Source of the DNA: Scylla paramamosain
Lineage: Eukaryota > Arthropoda > Malacostraca > Decapoda > Portunidae
Assembly (NCBI RefSeq): GCF_035594125.1
Contig: NC_087152.1
Location: forward strand, 13,607,501-13,671,500
DNA: 64,000 bases
Direction of reading: 5' to 3'
The notes beneath the pieces were generated by a model, which searched no databases, was not told the DNA's origin, and saw only the letters and a program-made list of their open reading frames with translations. Shown here piece after piece: positions 1 to 30,069 of this stretch. The position numbers and the translations under genes are program-made. Within the stretch, counting starts at the first letter, position 1; each line of letters begins with the position of its first letter.

Positions 1-600
1 ACTGTGGAGAAGAGAAACAAAAAGGTGGAAGAATACAGAAGGATTACAAGAAGGATGGCAAGAAATGACAGCCAAAGTAGTTAAAAAACAAGATAGAGGA
101 TAGTGGCGACTAGAAATGGAGGAATGGCAAGGAAGTAAATAGCAAAAAGATGGTATAGAAACAAAAAGATAGAAAAAGAGTGATATCAAGGTGACTGGGC
201 AGGAAAATTACTGTTTAAGACAAAAAAGTGGGGCGATAGAATTAAATAGTAGAAACAGAGACATACTAGAACAACAATGCAAGTTATGTAGGGAAAAAAG
301 AGAAACAATCGAATATTTCATTATAGAGTGTGACATGTACAGCGCACAGACGAGTTGAATAGTCATTTGGCAGGAATTATAAGCCGAGAGGAATGGGAAG
401 AGAGACAGAAGAATTAGAACAGTGCTATGACTAACAAGAGACCGAAATAGTGAGTCACATGAAAACATTTCTGACCAAGTGCTGGACAGTAAGAAATAAT
501 TATCCATGGAGATTAAGAAAGAAGAAAAAGAGAGATCTAATAAGAAGCGATTCAAAGCTTAACAGGTCCAAAGAAGAAGCGCCTCCGAAGTCAAGCTCAA
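1..600 (+). pseudogene. Degenerate LINE reverse-transcriptase C-terminal remnant
   Basis: From about 254 a plus-strand frame reads NRDILEQQCKLCREKRETIE followed by YFIIECDMY before a stop at about 350. The pattern C-x2-C-x11-12-C with ET and hydrophobic residues matches the zinc-knuckle tail of R1/Jockey-type retrotransposons (usually CPLC...ETIEHF..EC), with the His changed to Tyr. Flanking sequence is A/G-rich and stop-broken. No intact element is present. Confidence 0.55.
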
Positions 601-879
601 GCTGAAGACAATGGTAATACAACAGCGGCCATATGGATATAAAAACGTGTTAAGTAATAGCGTATAGCAGATTTAGCATGTGACTTCGTGTCGCTTTTAA
701 GGAACTGTGCAAGATCAAGAAGACCAAAGCTATAGTTGGCGAGACACAATATACACAGAAACGCTCAAATATGGCAGCCACACCAGTACTCAACCCTGCC
801 AACCTACCACCAGCATTTTGATGGACTCAAGATTTACTGTTGGTGTTATTAAGTTACTATTAGCTGTGTCTGTGTGTCC

Positions 880-1300
880 AGCTGTGATTCGCCCAGTCCA
901 TACCTTGATCCAAGTCCGTGATTAGTTTTCCCTGTCCTGGGGATTCCGGTACCTGTTTTAATCCCAGTCCCAGCCCTTATTAATAACCCTGACCCAGTCC
1001 AGACCACATACCCTGTTCCATCACCTAGTTCTTGTTCTAAACCAAGTTCCACCTCCATGTCCACGATGATATAACAGTCCCAGAGGTAATCCTAGTGCCT
1101 TTATCAGTGTAGTCTCTGTCCAGTCCCGGTCCTTGCCCCTGTCTGTCCCAAACCAAGCATCAGGCCCATTTCCATTGCAAGCTTTAGTTCCACTCCAAGG
1201 TTCCAGTCCCAGTCACCTTGCCACCCAAGTTCAAGTTCCAGTCATAGTCTTTATTCCATTCCCACCAGTCCCTTGTCACCCTAGCTCCTGTCCTGCTCCC
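880..1300. repeat. Degenerate CAGTCC-like short tandem repeat
   Basis: Variants of TCCAGTCCCAG, CAGTCCCGGTCC and GTTCCAGTC recur every 6-12 bases just upstream of the first coding exon of the CARF-like gene. Stops interrupt all frames. Any 5' UTR or promoter of that gene must lie in or beyond this tract. Confidence 0.6.
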
Positions 1301-1331
1301 AGCCTCCCTCATAGCCTCGCCTCCCCTCACC

Positions 1332-9661
<8,330 letters not shown>

Positions 9662-10498
9662 GCCTGGCTAACTCACATTTTTTGTCTGTCTTCACCAAAG
9701 AGCAAGGTTATTTTACTGTAGTCAGTAATATTCCATAAAATAATTGCCTTACTGCTGTTTACGTATATTAAGGCGTTTTCCATCACCAAAAACTGGATAT
9801 ATTTTTAATGATGTGGATTGCTCACCTGTGTGATTTCACATAATAACTACAATATATATGCAGCTGAATTTTTTTTCCCTCCTAGAATGATTGTTGCAGA
9901 ATATTTTGAAAGTATAACAATTTTTAACATTCTGATAAAGATTTAAAGACTGTATAATAGTCTAATTCCTGAAGTTGGTAATGGTTCCTGTTGTATTAGG
10001 CTAAAGTAGACAAATATGAATATTTTTTGTACTGCACATGTAGGGATCGACTGATTGTTTGCTAGCATTCACTCATATGCCTGCCATTTCATACAGTGCT
10101 CTGCAGCAATTTATGATGGCTGGCTTTTTGTAAGTAGTGCTAATGAATCACACACTTAGTGAAAAGAGCTAATCATCTGTCATGCAGGCTTGTTCTACCT
10201 GTTGCTGATGGATGGCATGAAAGGCATAACATGTTAATGGGTGTTCATTGTTTCAGGTTGATGTGTTTGTCCAAGATGTCAGTATCTTTTGTTTTGACTC
10301 ATTTTTTTCAGCATCTTTGGTCCAAGTTGAGTTTCAAGTGATGTGTAAAAGGGTTGTTGAACAGATCTTTATTTTTCTCTCATAATTAGTTATTTATTTG
10401 TAATTTCTGATTATTCAGGGTTATTAAGAATAATGCCCTTATGTATAGCAAGCCAGACAGATTACAAAATAGTTTATCATGCTAGAATCATTGTGACA

Positions 10499-10640
10499 GA
10501 TGAAAGCCTTGGATGGTAACAAGGTTATGATTATTGCCATCTTAAAATTAATGAGATACTTGAAAGCCTTGGAATGATAGCCAAATCATGTTTATTATAG
10601 TTGTAAAATCATTACAGCAGTTGAAAGTTTCAGATTTTTA
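10499..10640. repeat. Degenerate tandem repeat, period about 60 bp, 2.5-3 copies
   Basis: TGAAAGCCTTGGA recurs at about 10501 and 10562, and TTGAAAGTTTCAG at 10621, each followed by related AT-rich sequence (GGTTATGATTATTG, CATGTTTATTATAG). Confidence 0.6.
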
Positions 10641-11892
10641 TTTCAGATCAAATGTTCGGGAGAGATGTTTGCTTGCATATTCTAGCCACTGTTTGTTCAG
10701 TGTTCACTCACTTGCATTGCTATTGCTGTCCAAGATCTGGCCTTTGAAATAGTAAGAATTTCTTCATTTTCCTTCTTTCCTTGAAAATATTGATTTTTCT
10801 TTTTTTATAACATCCTTTGCTGGACTGTGTATGTGTGGGATGGTTTGAAGCTTCCATTGTGGTAGATCTGAGTGCTGCAGACACAATGACCTGACCTCGT
10901 GTAGTGTGAGCATAGGTGGAGCATTGAGATGACAGCTGCACCTTATCTGACTGGCTGTCCCTGGCAACACTTAATCATGCGTTATGTGTTATACCAAGTT
11001 CTTTGTATTCACCAACAAGAATACATTATTATAAAAAAATGGATAGTTGAAATATAAGGATACAGATTATTTTGACATGATTTACAGATGGAAAAAAACA
11101 ACAACCTGCTGAGAGAGAGGAGATGGTTCGGCAGAGGTGGCTACAGACACCTGGAAGATTAGATTTCACATGTGCCAGTTTAGATTTGCTGGACCATAAG
11201 GAGTACATGTGTAAAAGAGGATGGTAGTAGATGCACAGTGCTTATACAAGCAAGAAGGAATGTTTGGAGAGTGAGAGGTGAAAGGTCTTCAGCTGTGGCC
11301 ATCTCCTTAGGAGGCCCTCCTGGGGGAGGCAAGGGAACAGAATAATAGATTCTCATTCCTTATCCTTTATTCTTTATCTTTTTTTTTTTTTTTACAGTCC
11401 AGATCATTGAGACATTCTTTTGTAAGTTCTAATTGTTGTACTTGTTACTTTATACATTGTACAATTGAAACAATATCTGTATATCAGGTTGACATTATCA
11501 CAAAGCAGGTAACCAAAGCCACACACCCTTATACATGAGCACAAATTCCCTAATACAAAATTGAAAAGCATCTGTAGCCTTTGAGCCTGTGTAATTAGGG
11601 AGGACAGACCCTTGCTGAACAACCATCATCAGATGCATAAACATATAATGTTAAAAAGATATATCATTGACATCTCACCTTGTATTATCCATTCCTCCAT
11701 CCCTACTCATGGGCTGCATCTGTCAGGTTAGTAGTTGTGATGATTCTAGTGATGTTGATATTTTAGTGATTTATGGATCCTTACCTTATGTATTTTTTCA
11801 CACACATAACCATCCCTTTATTCCATTGTCATACCTCTATGTGACCTTTGATGTCTAGTTCTTTTGCATCTTATTGATCTCTATCCTATGCC

Positions 11893-11898
11893 AATAAA
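11893..11898 (+). terminator. Possible distal polyadenylation hexamer of the CARF-like gene
   Basis: AATAAA about 2.2 kb downstream of the CARF-like stop. I saw no perfect AATAAA nearer on this strand, so this is a candidate for a long 3' UTR; the true end could use a variant hexamer. Confidence 0.25.
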
Positions 11899-12603
11899 CT
11901 AAAGCCACATTTTTCAGGTTCAGATGATTGGGAGTCTTGCTTTTTCAATGACATTTCCTATTGTTTGATCATATTCTTTTATATGCAATATTTTTCATAA
12001 TGTATCATGAGCATTTTGTTTGATTTATATGATCACCTATGCTCCTTTGTTCATGATCTACAGTAGGAGTTATAAAGTTTGAACATTAAGTTTCATGCAC
12101 CAGTAGTTACAATAATACATACATTCTTGGCCAATTTGATCTCTCTCTGCAATGGCTGGGATCTAGTAAAAAGGTAGTTCACCTATAAAAGAGATACAGC
12201 AAGGTCTGGTATAAAGATGGATGGTAATTCCAGCATGTGGAGGATTGTAGTTTAGAAAATTATTCAAAGCAAATTGAAAACCACATGCATCAGATGAAAT
12301 TATGTTAAATGAAGTAAAAGAACAAGGTAAAGATTAGTTTTGGAAGATATCTCTTCAGTTAACTTTTAAGAAATAGCATACAGGTTATTACTTCATGGTT
12401 AATTTTCATGAAGTAACCGAGTCATTGTCAAAGTGAAAATGATGAAAGATTATAATTCTTATATGCTTGATGGCATCAACCTATTAACTTTCAGTTTATA
12501 AGTACAGCCAAAATTTGCCATTTTTCCTAAGCACATGGAAATCATCAGTAGGTGTACTGACAAAAGTATAGTTGGAAAAGCAAAGATGTAAATGCATTAC
12601 AAT

Positions 12604-12609
12604 TTTATT
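12604..12609 (-). terminator. Polyadenylation signal AATAAA for pelo
   Basis: The canonical hexamer lies on the minus strand about 290 bases beyond the Pelota stop codon. It is the first perfect copy in a suitable position. Confidence 0.5.
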
Positions 12610-12900
12610 ACAAGCTTCTATTTCATTTTCCAATGTTAAAGCCATTATCACATTCTGCCAACTCCAAAGTCACTTCTCACTTCTTTAGGCAGAATCCATC
12701 TGAAAAAAATAAAAAATAAAAAAAAAATAAAAATTTCCTAATTTTTTGTTCTATGTGAGAGGCTGTGGTGAATGACTACGGTTTATAAACATAATGGAGG
12801 TCTGTGGGCTGTTGGAAGGGAGAGAAAGATATAGAGAGCATAGCTGTTGTGATACTGACACTCACCTGTCAGCTATAGTTCATTTTACTTCATGCCATTT

Positions 12901-21142
<8,242 letters not shown>

Positions 21143-21632
21143 TTTTAATATAATGGGTTGATAAAGAACAAGTAGCGTGGAGACACATCTGGCTGACTTC
21201 GGGTGACTGACAAGACCCGTCTCCTCCCGGGAACGGTTCCTCGCCCCTGGCACGTAGAACAAACATTTATCTGTTGTTTCTAGTAATTCATGCAATATAA
21301 AGTCGTAGATTATTTTCTTTGGTAAACTGAACTTCACAAGGATTTTATTGCGTGTTTTATTTATCAGCTGATTGACTTTGACCTTAAGGAGAGTTAATAT
21401 AAATAACGTATTTTCTTTTTTGACATTTTACAGTAAACTCGAGCTACAAACTCATGGACCCAGTGCGTGCTTTTTTTTTTTTCCATTCAGCCTTTCACCT
21501 CTTCTGATCCTTGGCGGATTAACTTATCGGATTATAAAAGCTTCCATGATGAAGGGCGGCAGTTGACGGAAGGAAGGTGATCAACTACGTAGAACGATTC
21601 TCACCATGTAGTTATAATGGGAGGAGTCGGCT

Positions 21633-21640
21633 TGACGTCA
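21633..21640. promoter_or_regulatory. CRE palindrome TGACGTCA upstream of pelo
   Basis: Perfect 8-bp CREB/ATF consensus about 490 bases upstream of the Pelota start codon, in a GC-richer segment. Confidence 0.4.
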
Positions 21641-21995
21641 CAAATGCGAAGCCAACGCTGTCGCCCCTACCCCCTTGGATTCAAAAACATTACCACCTGA
21701 TCAATTAAATTATAGAGAAACGCCGGTGTACCGCTCCTCATTTCCTGTTCTCTGTTTTGTATCTATGACCATCATATCTATGACCATAAAAAAAATTTAA
21801 AAAACTGCAATAGTGGTGTTGTACCATGCCACCAGGATTTAAACGGCAAATCAGATCATAGTGTTTTTCAACATGGGGGAGGGCTTTGGTGAGAGGTGGG
21901 AAGTTGTCTTTGGGGTGAACATATGGATTAAACGAGATCATGTCCACATATACACATACATGTACGCACTGCACACACGCCCACACTTAAATCAT

Positions 21996-21998
<3 letters not shown>

Positions 21999-22065
<67 letters not shown>
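21999..22065. repeat. (GA)n microsatellite
   Basis: Pure GA run, followed by a CTCCTC-rich pyrimidine tract to about 22260. Confidence 0.97.
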
Positions 22066-22071
<6 letters not shown>

Positions 22072-22589
22072 TTATCCATTACTTTGTCCTTCCTCCTCCT
22101 CCATTCCTCATTTTGTCCTTCTCCTCTCCCTCCTCCTACTGCTATTACCACCACCCTCCACCCATCCTCCACCTCCATTCCTCCTCCTCCTCCTCCTCCC
22201 CCTCTCCCTCCATTTCTCATTTCTTCCTCCTCCTCCTACTACTACTACAACAACAGTCCACATCTTATTCCTGAAAACACCTGGAAATACCTGAAAAAAA
22301 CGCTGGAAATTGAGGGAAATATTGTCGAACAGACGCGGACAGGGAAGAGAGAAGGTCTCGGTCTGGGTCCTTGTGTTTTCAGAGTGGGCGCTCTGAATGG
22401 GGCTACAACAAGCACTTTATTTAAGCCATATTTGGGGCACTTTGGCGTTTATTTGTCTATTTTCGTGGTTGATTCTGGCTTTCCTTCACGTCTGATTCTG
22501 GTACATAAACACACGGAGGTTTAACTAAATATTAATGTACAACCAGGGAGGGAGAAAAAAAAAAAATGTTCGTCTTGGCCCTTTATTTT

Positions 22590-23420
22590 TACGTACAGCA
22601 ATTAATTTTGAAACTTGCGAGAAGAAAGACGCCCAGACTAGACTACACTGTTTATTCTGACCTGTCATATACTTCCACTAACACACTGAACATTGATGGA
22701 GAGAGACTAATGGAGGGATGTCCCAGGTCTCGGTACCCTTATGACGTCACTGATGACGTCACGCTTTTATATACGTACGTTAATCCATTTTGAAATTGAT
22801 CCCTCGAAAAAACGGAACTAGACTGGAATGCTTTATATTTTCTGACTTGCCATATATTTTAATAAATATCTGGAATATAAACATATTTCCAGTTTGACTA
22901 ATAATAAAGAAAAATCTAAAACACAATTTGTAATTTTTAATAACGGGGCCACAAAACACTTATAATATAGAGAAGGAAAACAAAGCCAGTCTAGATTATA
23001 TTACATATTATGAGTACAAAAATTTTTTTTACTTCTCAGATAAATAAAGAAAACACAAATTTCTCATCGTGTACATTTTTTTTTTTTTCAAATCTAGCAG
23101 CGAACCTACTGTAAATTTGAATATATGAATTGTTACACTAGATTTTATTGAATATTATTAATTGGGATATATTTATTATGTTTTTTTTTAAGATTTAAAT
23201 GAAACACCAAAACAATTCTAAGCGTACTAATAAAAAAAAAAAAAAAATTGAATAAAACTTATAAAATGATCGTATTATTTTAACCGGAAACGCCCCCCGA
23301 AAAAAAAAAAGGCTAGACAAGATTTCATTATATACTATAACTTGTTTTTATATTAATATTTTATATCAATAAATTAAATATTAAAACATTCCAAACTTAA
23401 TAATAGAAAAATAAAAAAAA
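22590..23420. repeat. Degenerate tandem repeat, period about 165-180 bp
   Basis: ACTAGACT/TCTAGAT-type anchors followed by a TTAT-rich stretch recur near 22635, 22815, 23000, 23140 and 23312 (for example GACTAGACTACACTG, AACTAGACTGGAATGC, GGCTAGACAAGATTTC). Units are highly diverged and A-rich. Confidence 0.4.
22742..22773 (+). promoter_or_regulatory. Tandem CRE palindromes plus TATA-like box
   Basis: Two perfect TGACGTCA sites at 22742-22749 and 22754-22761 lie 12 bp apart, followed by TTTTATATACG at about 22765. The arrangement resembles an inducible core promoter, but no gene begins nearby: Pelota ends 1.6 kb to the left and the signal-peptide exon starts 2.3 kb to the right. Confidence 0.35.
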
Positions 23421-23689
23421 TAAAATGATATAGAGCCGAAGTATTTTTTTTTTTTCACTTCTCAATACTTCCTCCTCCTCTCCCCTCCCCCTCCTCTACC
23501 CTCCACCTCCACCTACTCCTACACAGTGAGCCTTTAAATTACCTGGAAACACCTGCGAAACCCTCAAAATTACGCTAAATGTTATGAGAAATTTCTACCT
23601 TAGCCTCGCCGGGACAGGGCGGAGGTCGGAGGAATTTGGTGGGGCTCGGCGGGGTTGGGCAGGACGGGGCACCAAGGATATCGTGGCAT

Positions 23690-23897
23690 GGTGGTGTGGT
23701 GTGGAGTGGTATTGTTTGGTGTGGTATGGTGTATGGTGGTGTGGTGTGGTATGGTATGGTGTGGTGGTGTGGTGTTAACACTACTCTCTCACAAGCTTAA
23801 CTGCTCTGTGTGTGTGCGTGTGTGTGTGTGTGTGGCGCCGATCAGAGACGAATCACAAAGCTGTATAATTGATGTTTAACCCTAAAACTGCCACTTG

Positions 23898-23957
<60 letters not shown>
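23690..23957. repeat. (TGGTG)n-like and (GT)n repeats
   Basis: GGTGTGGTATGG-type repeats to about 23775, then short GT runs and a 57-bp GT run at 23901-23957. Another GT run is at 24004-24031. Confidence 0.9.
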
Positions 23958-23959
<2 letters not shown>

Positions 23960-24005
23960 ACTTTATTGTTTAATATACCTTGTATGTAATTTTTTTTTTT
24001 ACACA

Positions 24006-24036
<31 letters not shown>

Positions 24037-24197
24037 AAGCCAATTTGCGTGTACAGATTAGAACCTCATCAACGTGTTTGTTCGTTTGTCTGTTTGCTTG
24101 TGATCCTGTGTGTGTGTGTGTTACTTCAGTTGTTCTGTATATGAATATGAGAATGTATGTATGTATGTATGTATGTGCACTTAGATTAGTGTATGCA

Positions 24198-24686
<489 letters not shown>

Positions 24687-24904
24687 TATCTTCGAAGCTT
24701 GACTTGTATCTTGAAAACTTAAATATTAAATTACTTTCTGTATACTTACATAATATAAACAATTGGTATAACTACAAAGGAATACGTAATTCGTCTCAAT
24801 CTCTCCTGTGAATCTGGCAACACTGATGCTCGAGTGTGGAGTGGCGGAGTGAGTGGCCCAGGTGACGGGTCTTGGAGGAGAAAGTTTGCTCGCTCGCTCT
24901 GTGA

Positions 24905-24938
24905 TCAGTTACCTATGAGAGTCGGCCAGGTGAGGATG
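24905..24938 (+). promoter_or_regulatory. Inr plus DPE core promoter (TATA-less)
   Basis: TCAGTT at 24905-24910 matches the arthropod initiator with A+1 at 24907. GGATG at 24934-24938 fits the DPE consensus RGWYV at exactly +28. No TATA box is seen 25-35 bases upstream. This would give a 153-base 5' UTR for the signal-peptide exon at 25060. Confidence 0.55.
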
Positions 24939-25059
24939 GACGAAATGCGCGCCTCGTGACTTGAAACCGTGTCACTTTGTATGCGAAGTGTACAATGTGC
25001 TCAAGACCCGGAGTGAGAGCGAGTGCAGGGCATACACCAGGACTGAGCGTGTGGTGACC

Positions 25060-25135
25060 ATGAGTGCTATAGCTAAATTACTATGGGTGATGTGTGTGGT
25101 GGTGGTGGTGATCTTCAAAACTCAAGTTCTGGCAG
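25060..25135 (+). CDS. Signal-peptide first coding exon, likely exon 1 of the mucin/SEA/EGF surface protein
   Basis: ATG in the context GACCATGA opens a 25-residue hydrophobic leader (MSAIAKLLWVMCVVVVVIFK, then TQVLA) that looks like a cleavable signal peptide ending at VLA. The exon ends CAG|GTAAG in phase 1 (one G left over). The exon at 53409 starts in exactly the complementary phase (G plus AG gives Glu) and lacks its own start codon in frame, so the two can join across a 28.3 kb intron. An Inr/DPE promoter lies 153 bases upstream. The join is inference: unseen small exons or an alternative first exon near 53.2 kb are possible. Confidence 0.6.
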
Positions 25136-25366
25136 GTAAGACTGTTATTGTGTGATGTTTGGTGTGGACTGAAAACTTTCCCGTAGAGAAGTTATACATT
25201 TGTACCTATAACTTACTTTTGTGCTGTTAATGTAAGACAGTCACGTTATTTTTTTTTTACCTGATCTGTTTATTTATCTTTATTATCGTTTACTTTTCAC
25301 ATGCATTGGTATTATTGTTTGGTATTTTTTGGTGTTAATGTTTGCAATGCTCTTCGTAATGAAATC

Positions 25367-25369
<3 letters not shown>

Positions 25370-25405
<36 letters not shown>

Positions 25406-25542
25406 TTCTACACTCTTTACAAATACTTCCAAGCCATTCTGCATGAATCCCATAGTGGATTTTCCTTCTGCCCAGATAAAGACTATGTCGAATATTCCTG
25501 TAGTAACACACTGATCTTGACTAGGCGACTAGGTAGTGATAC

Positions 25543-25574
<32 letters not shown>
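25370..25574. repeat. (AC)n and (GT)n microsatellites
   Basis: AC run 25370-25404 and GT run 25547-25574. Confidence 0.95.
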
Positions 25575-26389
25575 ACGGAACTAAACGATCGTTATGTATT
25601 ATTGCCACTGTGGAAATGGAGTTAGTTTACCGTGAGATAGTTTTTCATGGGTGTGAGAAAGACAGATTAAATGTGTCATGAGAATCCAGGGCGAGGCTGC
25701 AGCGTGTGAGACAGGAGTGACAAGCGTGAGGGAGCTGTAGGGGTGATGAGCGGGAAGCCTGTCGAGGAGGTAGTGGTTGTGGTGGTGGTGGGAAGGACAG
25801 GAGGGAGAGGGAAGGGAGCACGGGACGGAGAGGGACCAGTCACCACTGCACACTTCCTCCTCACGCTACTTTCTCACTCACAGCGTTGAAATTACAACAA
25901 AACGCGTAACTTGGGACTCCTAAAACGACACGAACTGTCTGACCAGCTATATTTTCAATGGATACTTAACGAAAATATAAATAAATAATAAAATAAAAGA
26001 AATAAATAAAAGAAAATTGCGCTAATGACACCAATTTGGATACGATGCTTATTTTTCTACATTTCTTATTGGATATTGGCTTGAAACACACACGTCCGAT
26101 TCACATACTATAAAATCAAACATGAAAAAATTGTTAATATATAACGATAAAAAAATAAAACAATAGCGTTCATGATATTATGAAATTTGGCTACAATGTT
26201 AATTTTTTTTTCTGTCTTAAAGCACACTATATAGCGTCCAATTCACAAACTACAAGAACAAACACAGAAAAAGACTGACAAAATAAAATAAATGACACAA
26301 GGCATTCATTATTTCTACTAACTTAAGAACATAACTCCTTTCTTTTTTTTATTTCATGTTATTTTATCCCCTCCGTGTGTAATTGTAAA

Positions 26390-26412
26390 ACAACAACAGC
26401 AACAACAACAAC

Positions 26413-26464
<52 letters not shown>
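26390..26464. repeat. (CAA)n(TAA)n repeat
   Basis: CAA units pass into a 50-bp TAA run. Confidence 0.95.
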
Positions 26465-26898
26465 CAGGGAAGAGGTCAGGGAGCTGTCAGAGGCGGTAGT
26501 GGTGGTGGCGGTGGTGGCTGTGGGGTGCGGAAGGCAGCGCTGGAAGGAGGGAGCATTGTCCTCAGGGCGGCTCACTCACGCTCTTTTGTCAGGGTGTAAC
26601 TTCGGGGTAATGCTGCTGCTGCTGCTGCTGCTGCCTTGTGTCTCACCAGTTGAGTTCAGTTACTCCGCGAGTCTGCCTGCTTTCCCTTTCTTGTTCATAG
26701 GGAACTGATGGAAATATAACGTTTGTAGTCTATATTTAGTCAGTGTGAGATGTCATTACTATTAGTAGTACGGCAGTAGTAGTAGTAGTAGCAGTAGTAC
26801 TAGTAGTAGTAGTGATAGTAGTCTAGATTTTTTGTTCACGGCGTATGCAAGATTAGTGGTTTCATTAATGTGTGTTTTGGTCATGAACATTGCTTCTG

Positions 26899-27146
<248 letters not shown>

Positions 27147-27394
27147 ATGCAATACTTCACTGTAAATAAAACACTCCACATCTTAGAGGTCAGGAGGAGA
27201 AATAGCTAACGGGTGCCGCCTTTCGGGGTGGTGGAGTGTGGCGTGCTTCGCTGTGTTCTACTTCAAAGGTCCCTTCCAACCCACCCGTTGTTTGTTGGGC
27301 GGCGTTTAGTTCTGCACGTCTAGCCATGGGGCACGGAACTGAAAGCTTTATACTTATTATACTACGTTTATTTGTATCAACTCCACTATTTCCT

Positions 27395-27560
27395 TTGCCG
27401 CCTCTGTCTAGTTTTATAGTACACGCAATGTTTTTCTAGGGCCGCTCTGAGTGTTTGTGTCTCCACCATTCCCATTCATAGCTTTGCCTAGTTTGACAGT
27501 ACACGCAGCACTTCGGTCTAGGAACAATCTGAGTGTCTATTTCCACCATTTCCTCACGCG
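27395..27560. repeat. Two-copy repeat, period about 82 bp
   Basis: CTAGTTTTATAGTACACGCA / TCTGAGTGTTTGTGTCTCCA and CTAGTTTGACAGTACACGCA / TCTGAGTGTCTATTTCCACC are two adjacent copies. Confidence 0.7.
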
Positions 27561-27781
27561 CTTGATAATTGTGATGATAATGGTGATAGTGATGAGAGTA
27601 TGGCATGTTCCAGCAAGCGGAGTGGGTGAAGGAGAAAAACTAGTCAGAACACAAATTCCCTTCTTAATTTCTATAAACTACGTACAGCTTCCCTTCAAGC
27701 ACTGGTCCAGGGAAGCACTGAGTGTCTGTGTTTGCACCGTGAAGGAAACAAAATGTTGTGAGCGACATGTTTCCGGTTTAT

Positions 27782-28348
<567 letters not shown>

Positions 28349-28704
28349 AGTGGGGGTCGCGGTGTAGGAAGACTGTTGTAAGGGAGAAAGCCGGAAATAC
28401 TTTAATAAGTCAATGGTAAAAGTGTGTTAATGGATGAAACCAGCGGCGTCATCTTACCTGTGACACCTATACATTAAGTGCCTTTCATTGCAGTCACTAA
28501 CACCCGTGGGAATAATACAGATGGGGAATATGGATGGGGATGACATGTGAAAATAGGTGGCATGTTTTATACGGTGTACGTGTATGTGCTATGTCCGATG
28601 TCTTCTTGTAGCTTTTCTTGTTCTCTTTTGTTCTAATGTTTTTATTTCTAACGAATATTTATAAATAATGCAATAGTAAGCAGTAATCCATTTTTTTTTT
28701 TTTT

Positions 28705-28706
<2 letters not shown>

Positions 28707-28764
<58 letters not shown>
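28707..28764. repeat. (GT)n microsatellite
   Basis: GT run preceded by poly-T. Confidence 0.97.
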
Positions 28765-28767
<3 letters not shown>

Positions 28768-29329
28768 GTCATTTGCTTAGGATTGTATTATGGTTAACTT
28801 TTCTGTTATACCATAATCTCTTTCATCCAGAACATACCATATATAAAAATAATGAATAGATAAATAAATAAATAAACAAATAAAGAATAAATGAATAAAC
28901 AAAATAGCTGTAATGCAGATGCAGTCTTTCTCTCCCCTTCGCCTGTCATCCTCCTCCTTTCTACCTTCTACCTCTTCCCGCTTCTTTCGTGCCGCGAAAC
29001 AACAGCGCAGCGGGAAGCCACGTAGATGCACTGCTATAGTGGCGAGACCTGGAAATCTATTACAATAATCTAAACCGAAGTCAGGGAAATGAAAAAAAGG
29101 GGAAAAAAATATTCTTACTTTACTTTTGAGACAATCTGTGGAATGGACAAGTATGTTTTGTACACCAGTCAGTTACTCGTCACCTGTCGTAAATGTAAAA
29201 AAAAAAAAGTAAGAAAGTAAGGGAAGTTGCGCGAAGTTGTCAGGCCTACAAGTGATAGTCCCTGTTCTCTGTGTCATTACTTTGGCTACTATACATGTCA
29301 CACTACGTATAACTTTTATTTTTTTTTTT

Positions 29330-29790
29330 CCCCATCGTACATTTCATTATTATTCGATCATTTTCTCCTGTAATACATTCCATGCTCTGTCATTTTCATA
29401 TTCTATCACTTTCTCCTACCATACAACCCACGCTCTATAACTTCCACCATACATATCATATTCCATCACTTTCTACTATACGTATCATGCTTTGTATCAC
29501 TTTTCTTGTCATGCATACATATCTTTGTTATATCACTTTCTCCCATCATACACTCCACTCTACGTATCATTTCTCCCACCATACATACCATTATTCTATC
29601 ACTTTCTTCCTACTATGCACTCTCCATCACTGTTCACTTATAAACCACGATTCTTCGCCTCTTCCACCATACGCTTCTCACACTACCCTTCACCACCTCT
29701 TCCACCATACACTTCTCGCTCGAGCATTACCATTTGTCATCATACACATATCATACTTTACCACTGCTCGCCATACGCACTACATTGACT
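29330..29790 (+). repeat. Degenerate minisatellite, unit about 34-38 bp
   Basis: Units built from TATCACTTTCTCCYACCATA plus CAYNCCAYNCTCTA repeat at least ten times (for example near 29402, 29465, 29500, 29537, 29597). Divergence between units is high. Confidence 0.7.
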
Positions 29791-29892
29791 TTCTTTTCAA
29801 CTAATTTTCCCTCCTATCTTTGCCTAACGGTGGTTAAGGAGAAATAAACAATTCACCAAACCAGACGTGAGCTTAAGCACGTATTTGAATCT

Positions 29893-29971
29893 GCGTACCG
29901 TAAGTCTCTAATCTCTCACTGGAAATTACCAGGATTTTCAAGAGTATTTTTGTGATTTTAGTTATGATTTA

Positions 29972-30069
<98 letters not shown>

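Larger units (their letters stand above)
9662..12600. other. Convergent intergenic region and 3' UTRs
   Basis: No convincing coding sequence. It contains the 3' UTR of the CARF-like gene, a three-copy 60-bp repeat at 10499-10640, a possible LINE-like tail near 11100-11370 (GGCCCTCCTGGGGGAGGCAA then a poly-T stretch) and otherwise AT-rich unique-looking sequence. Confidence 0.5.

Noticed and set aside
29382..29804. Two overlapping His/Tyr/Ser-rich frames of 98-140 codons
   Set aside because: They read through the degenerate 36-bp minisatellite.
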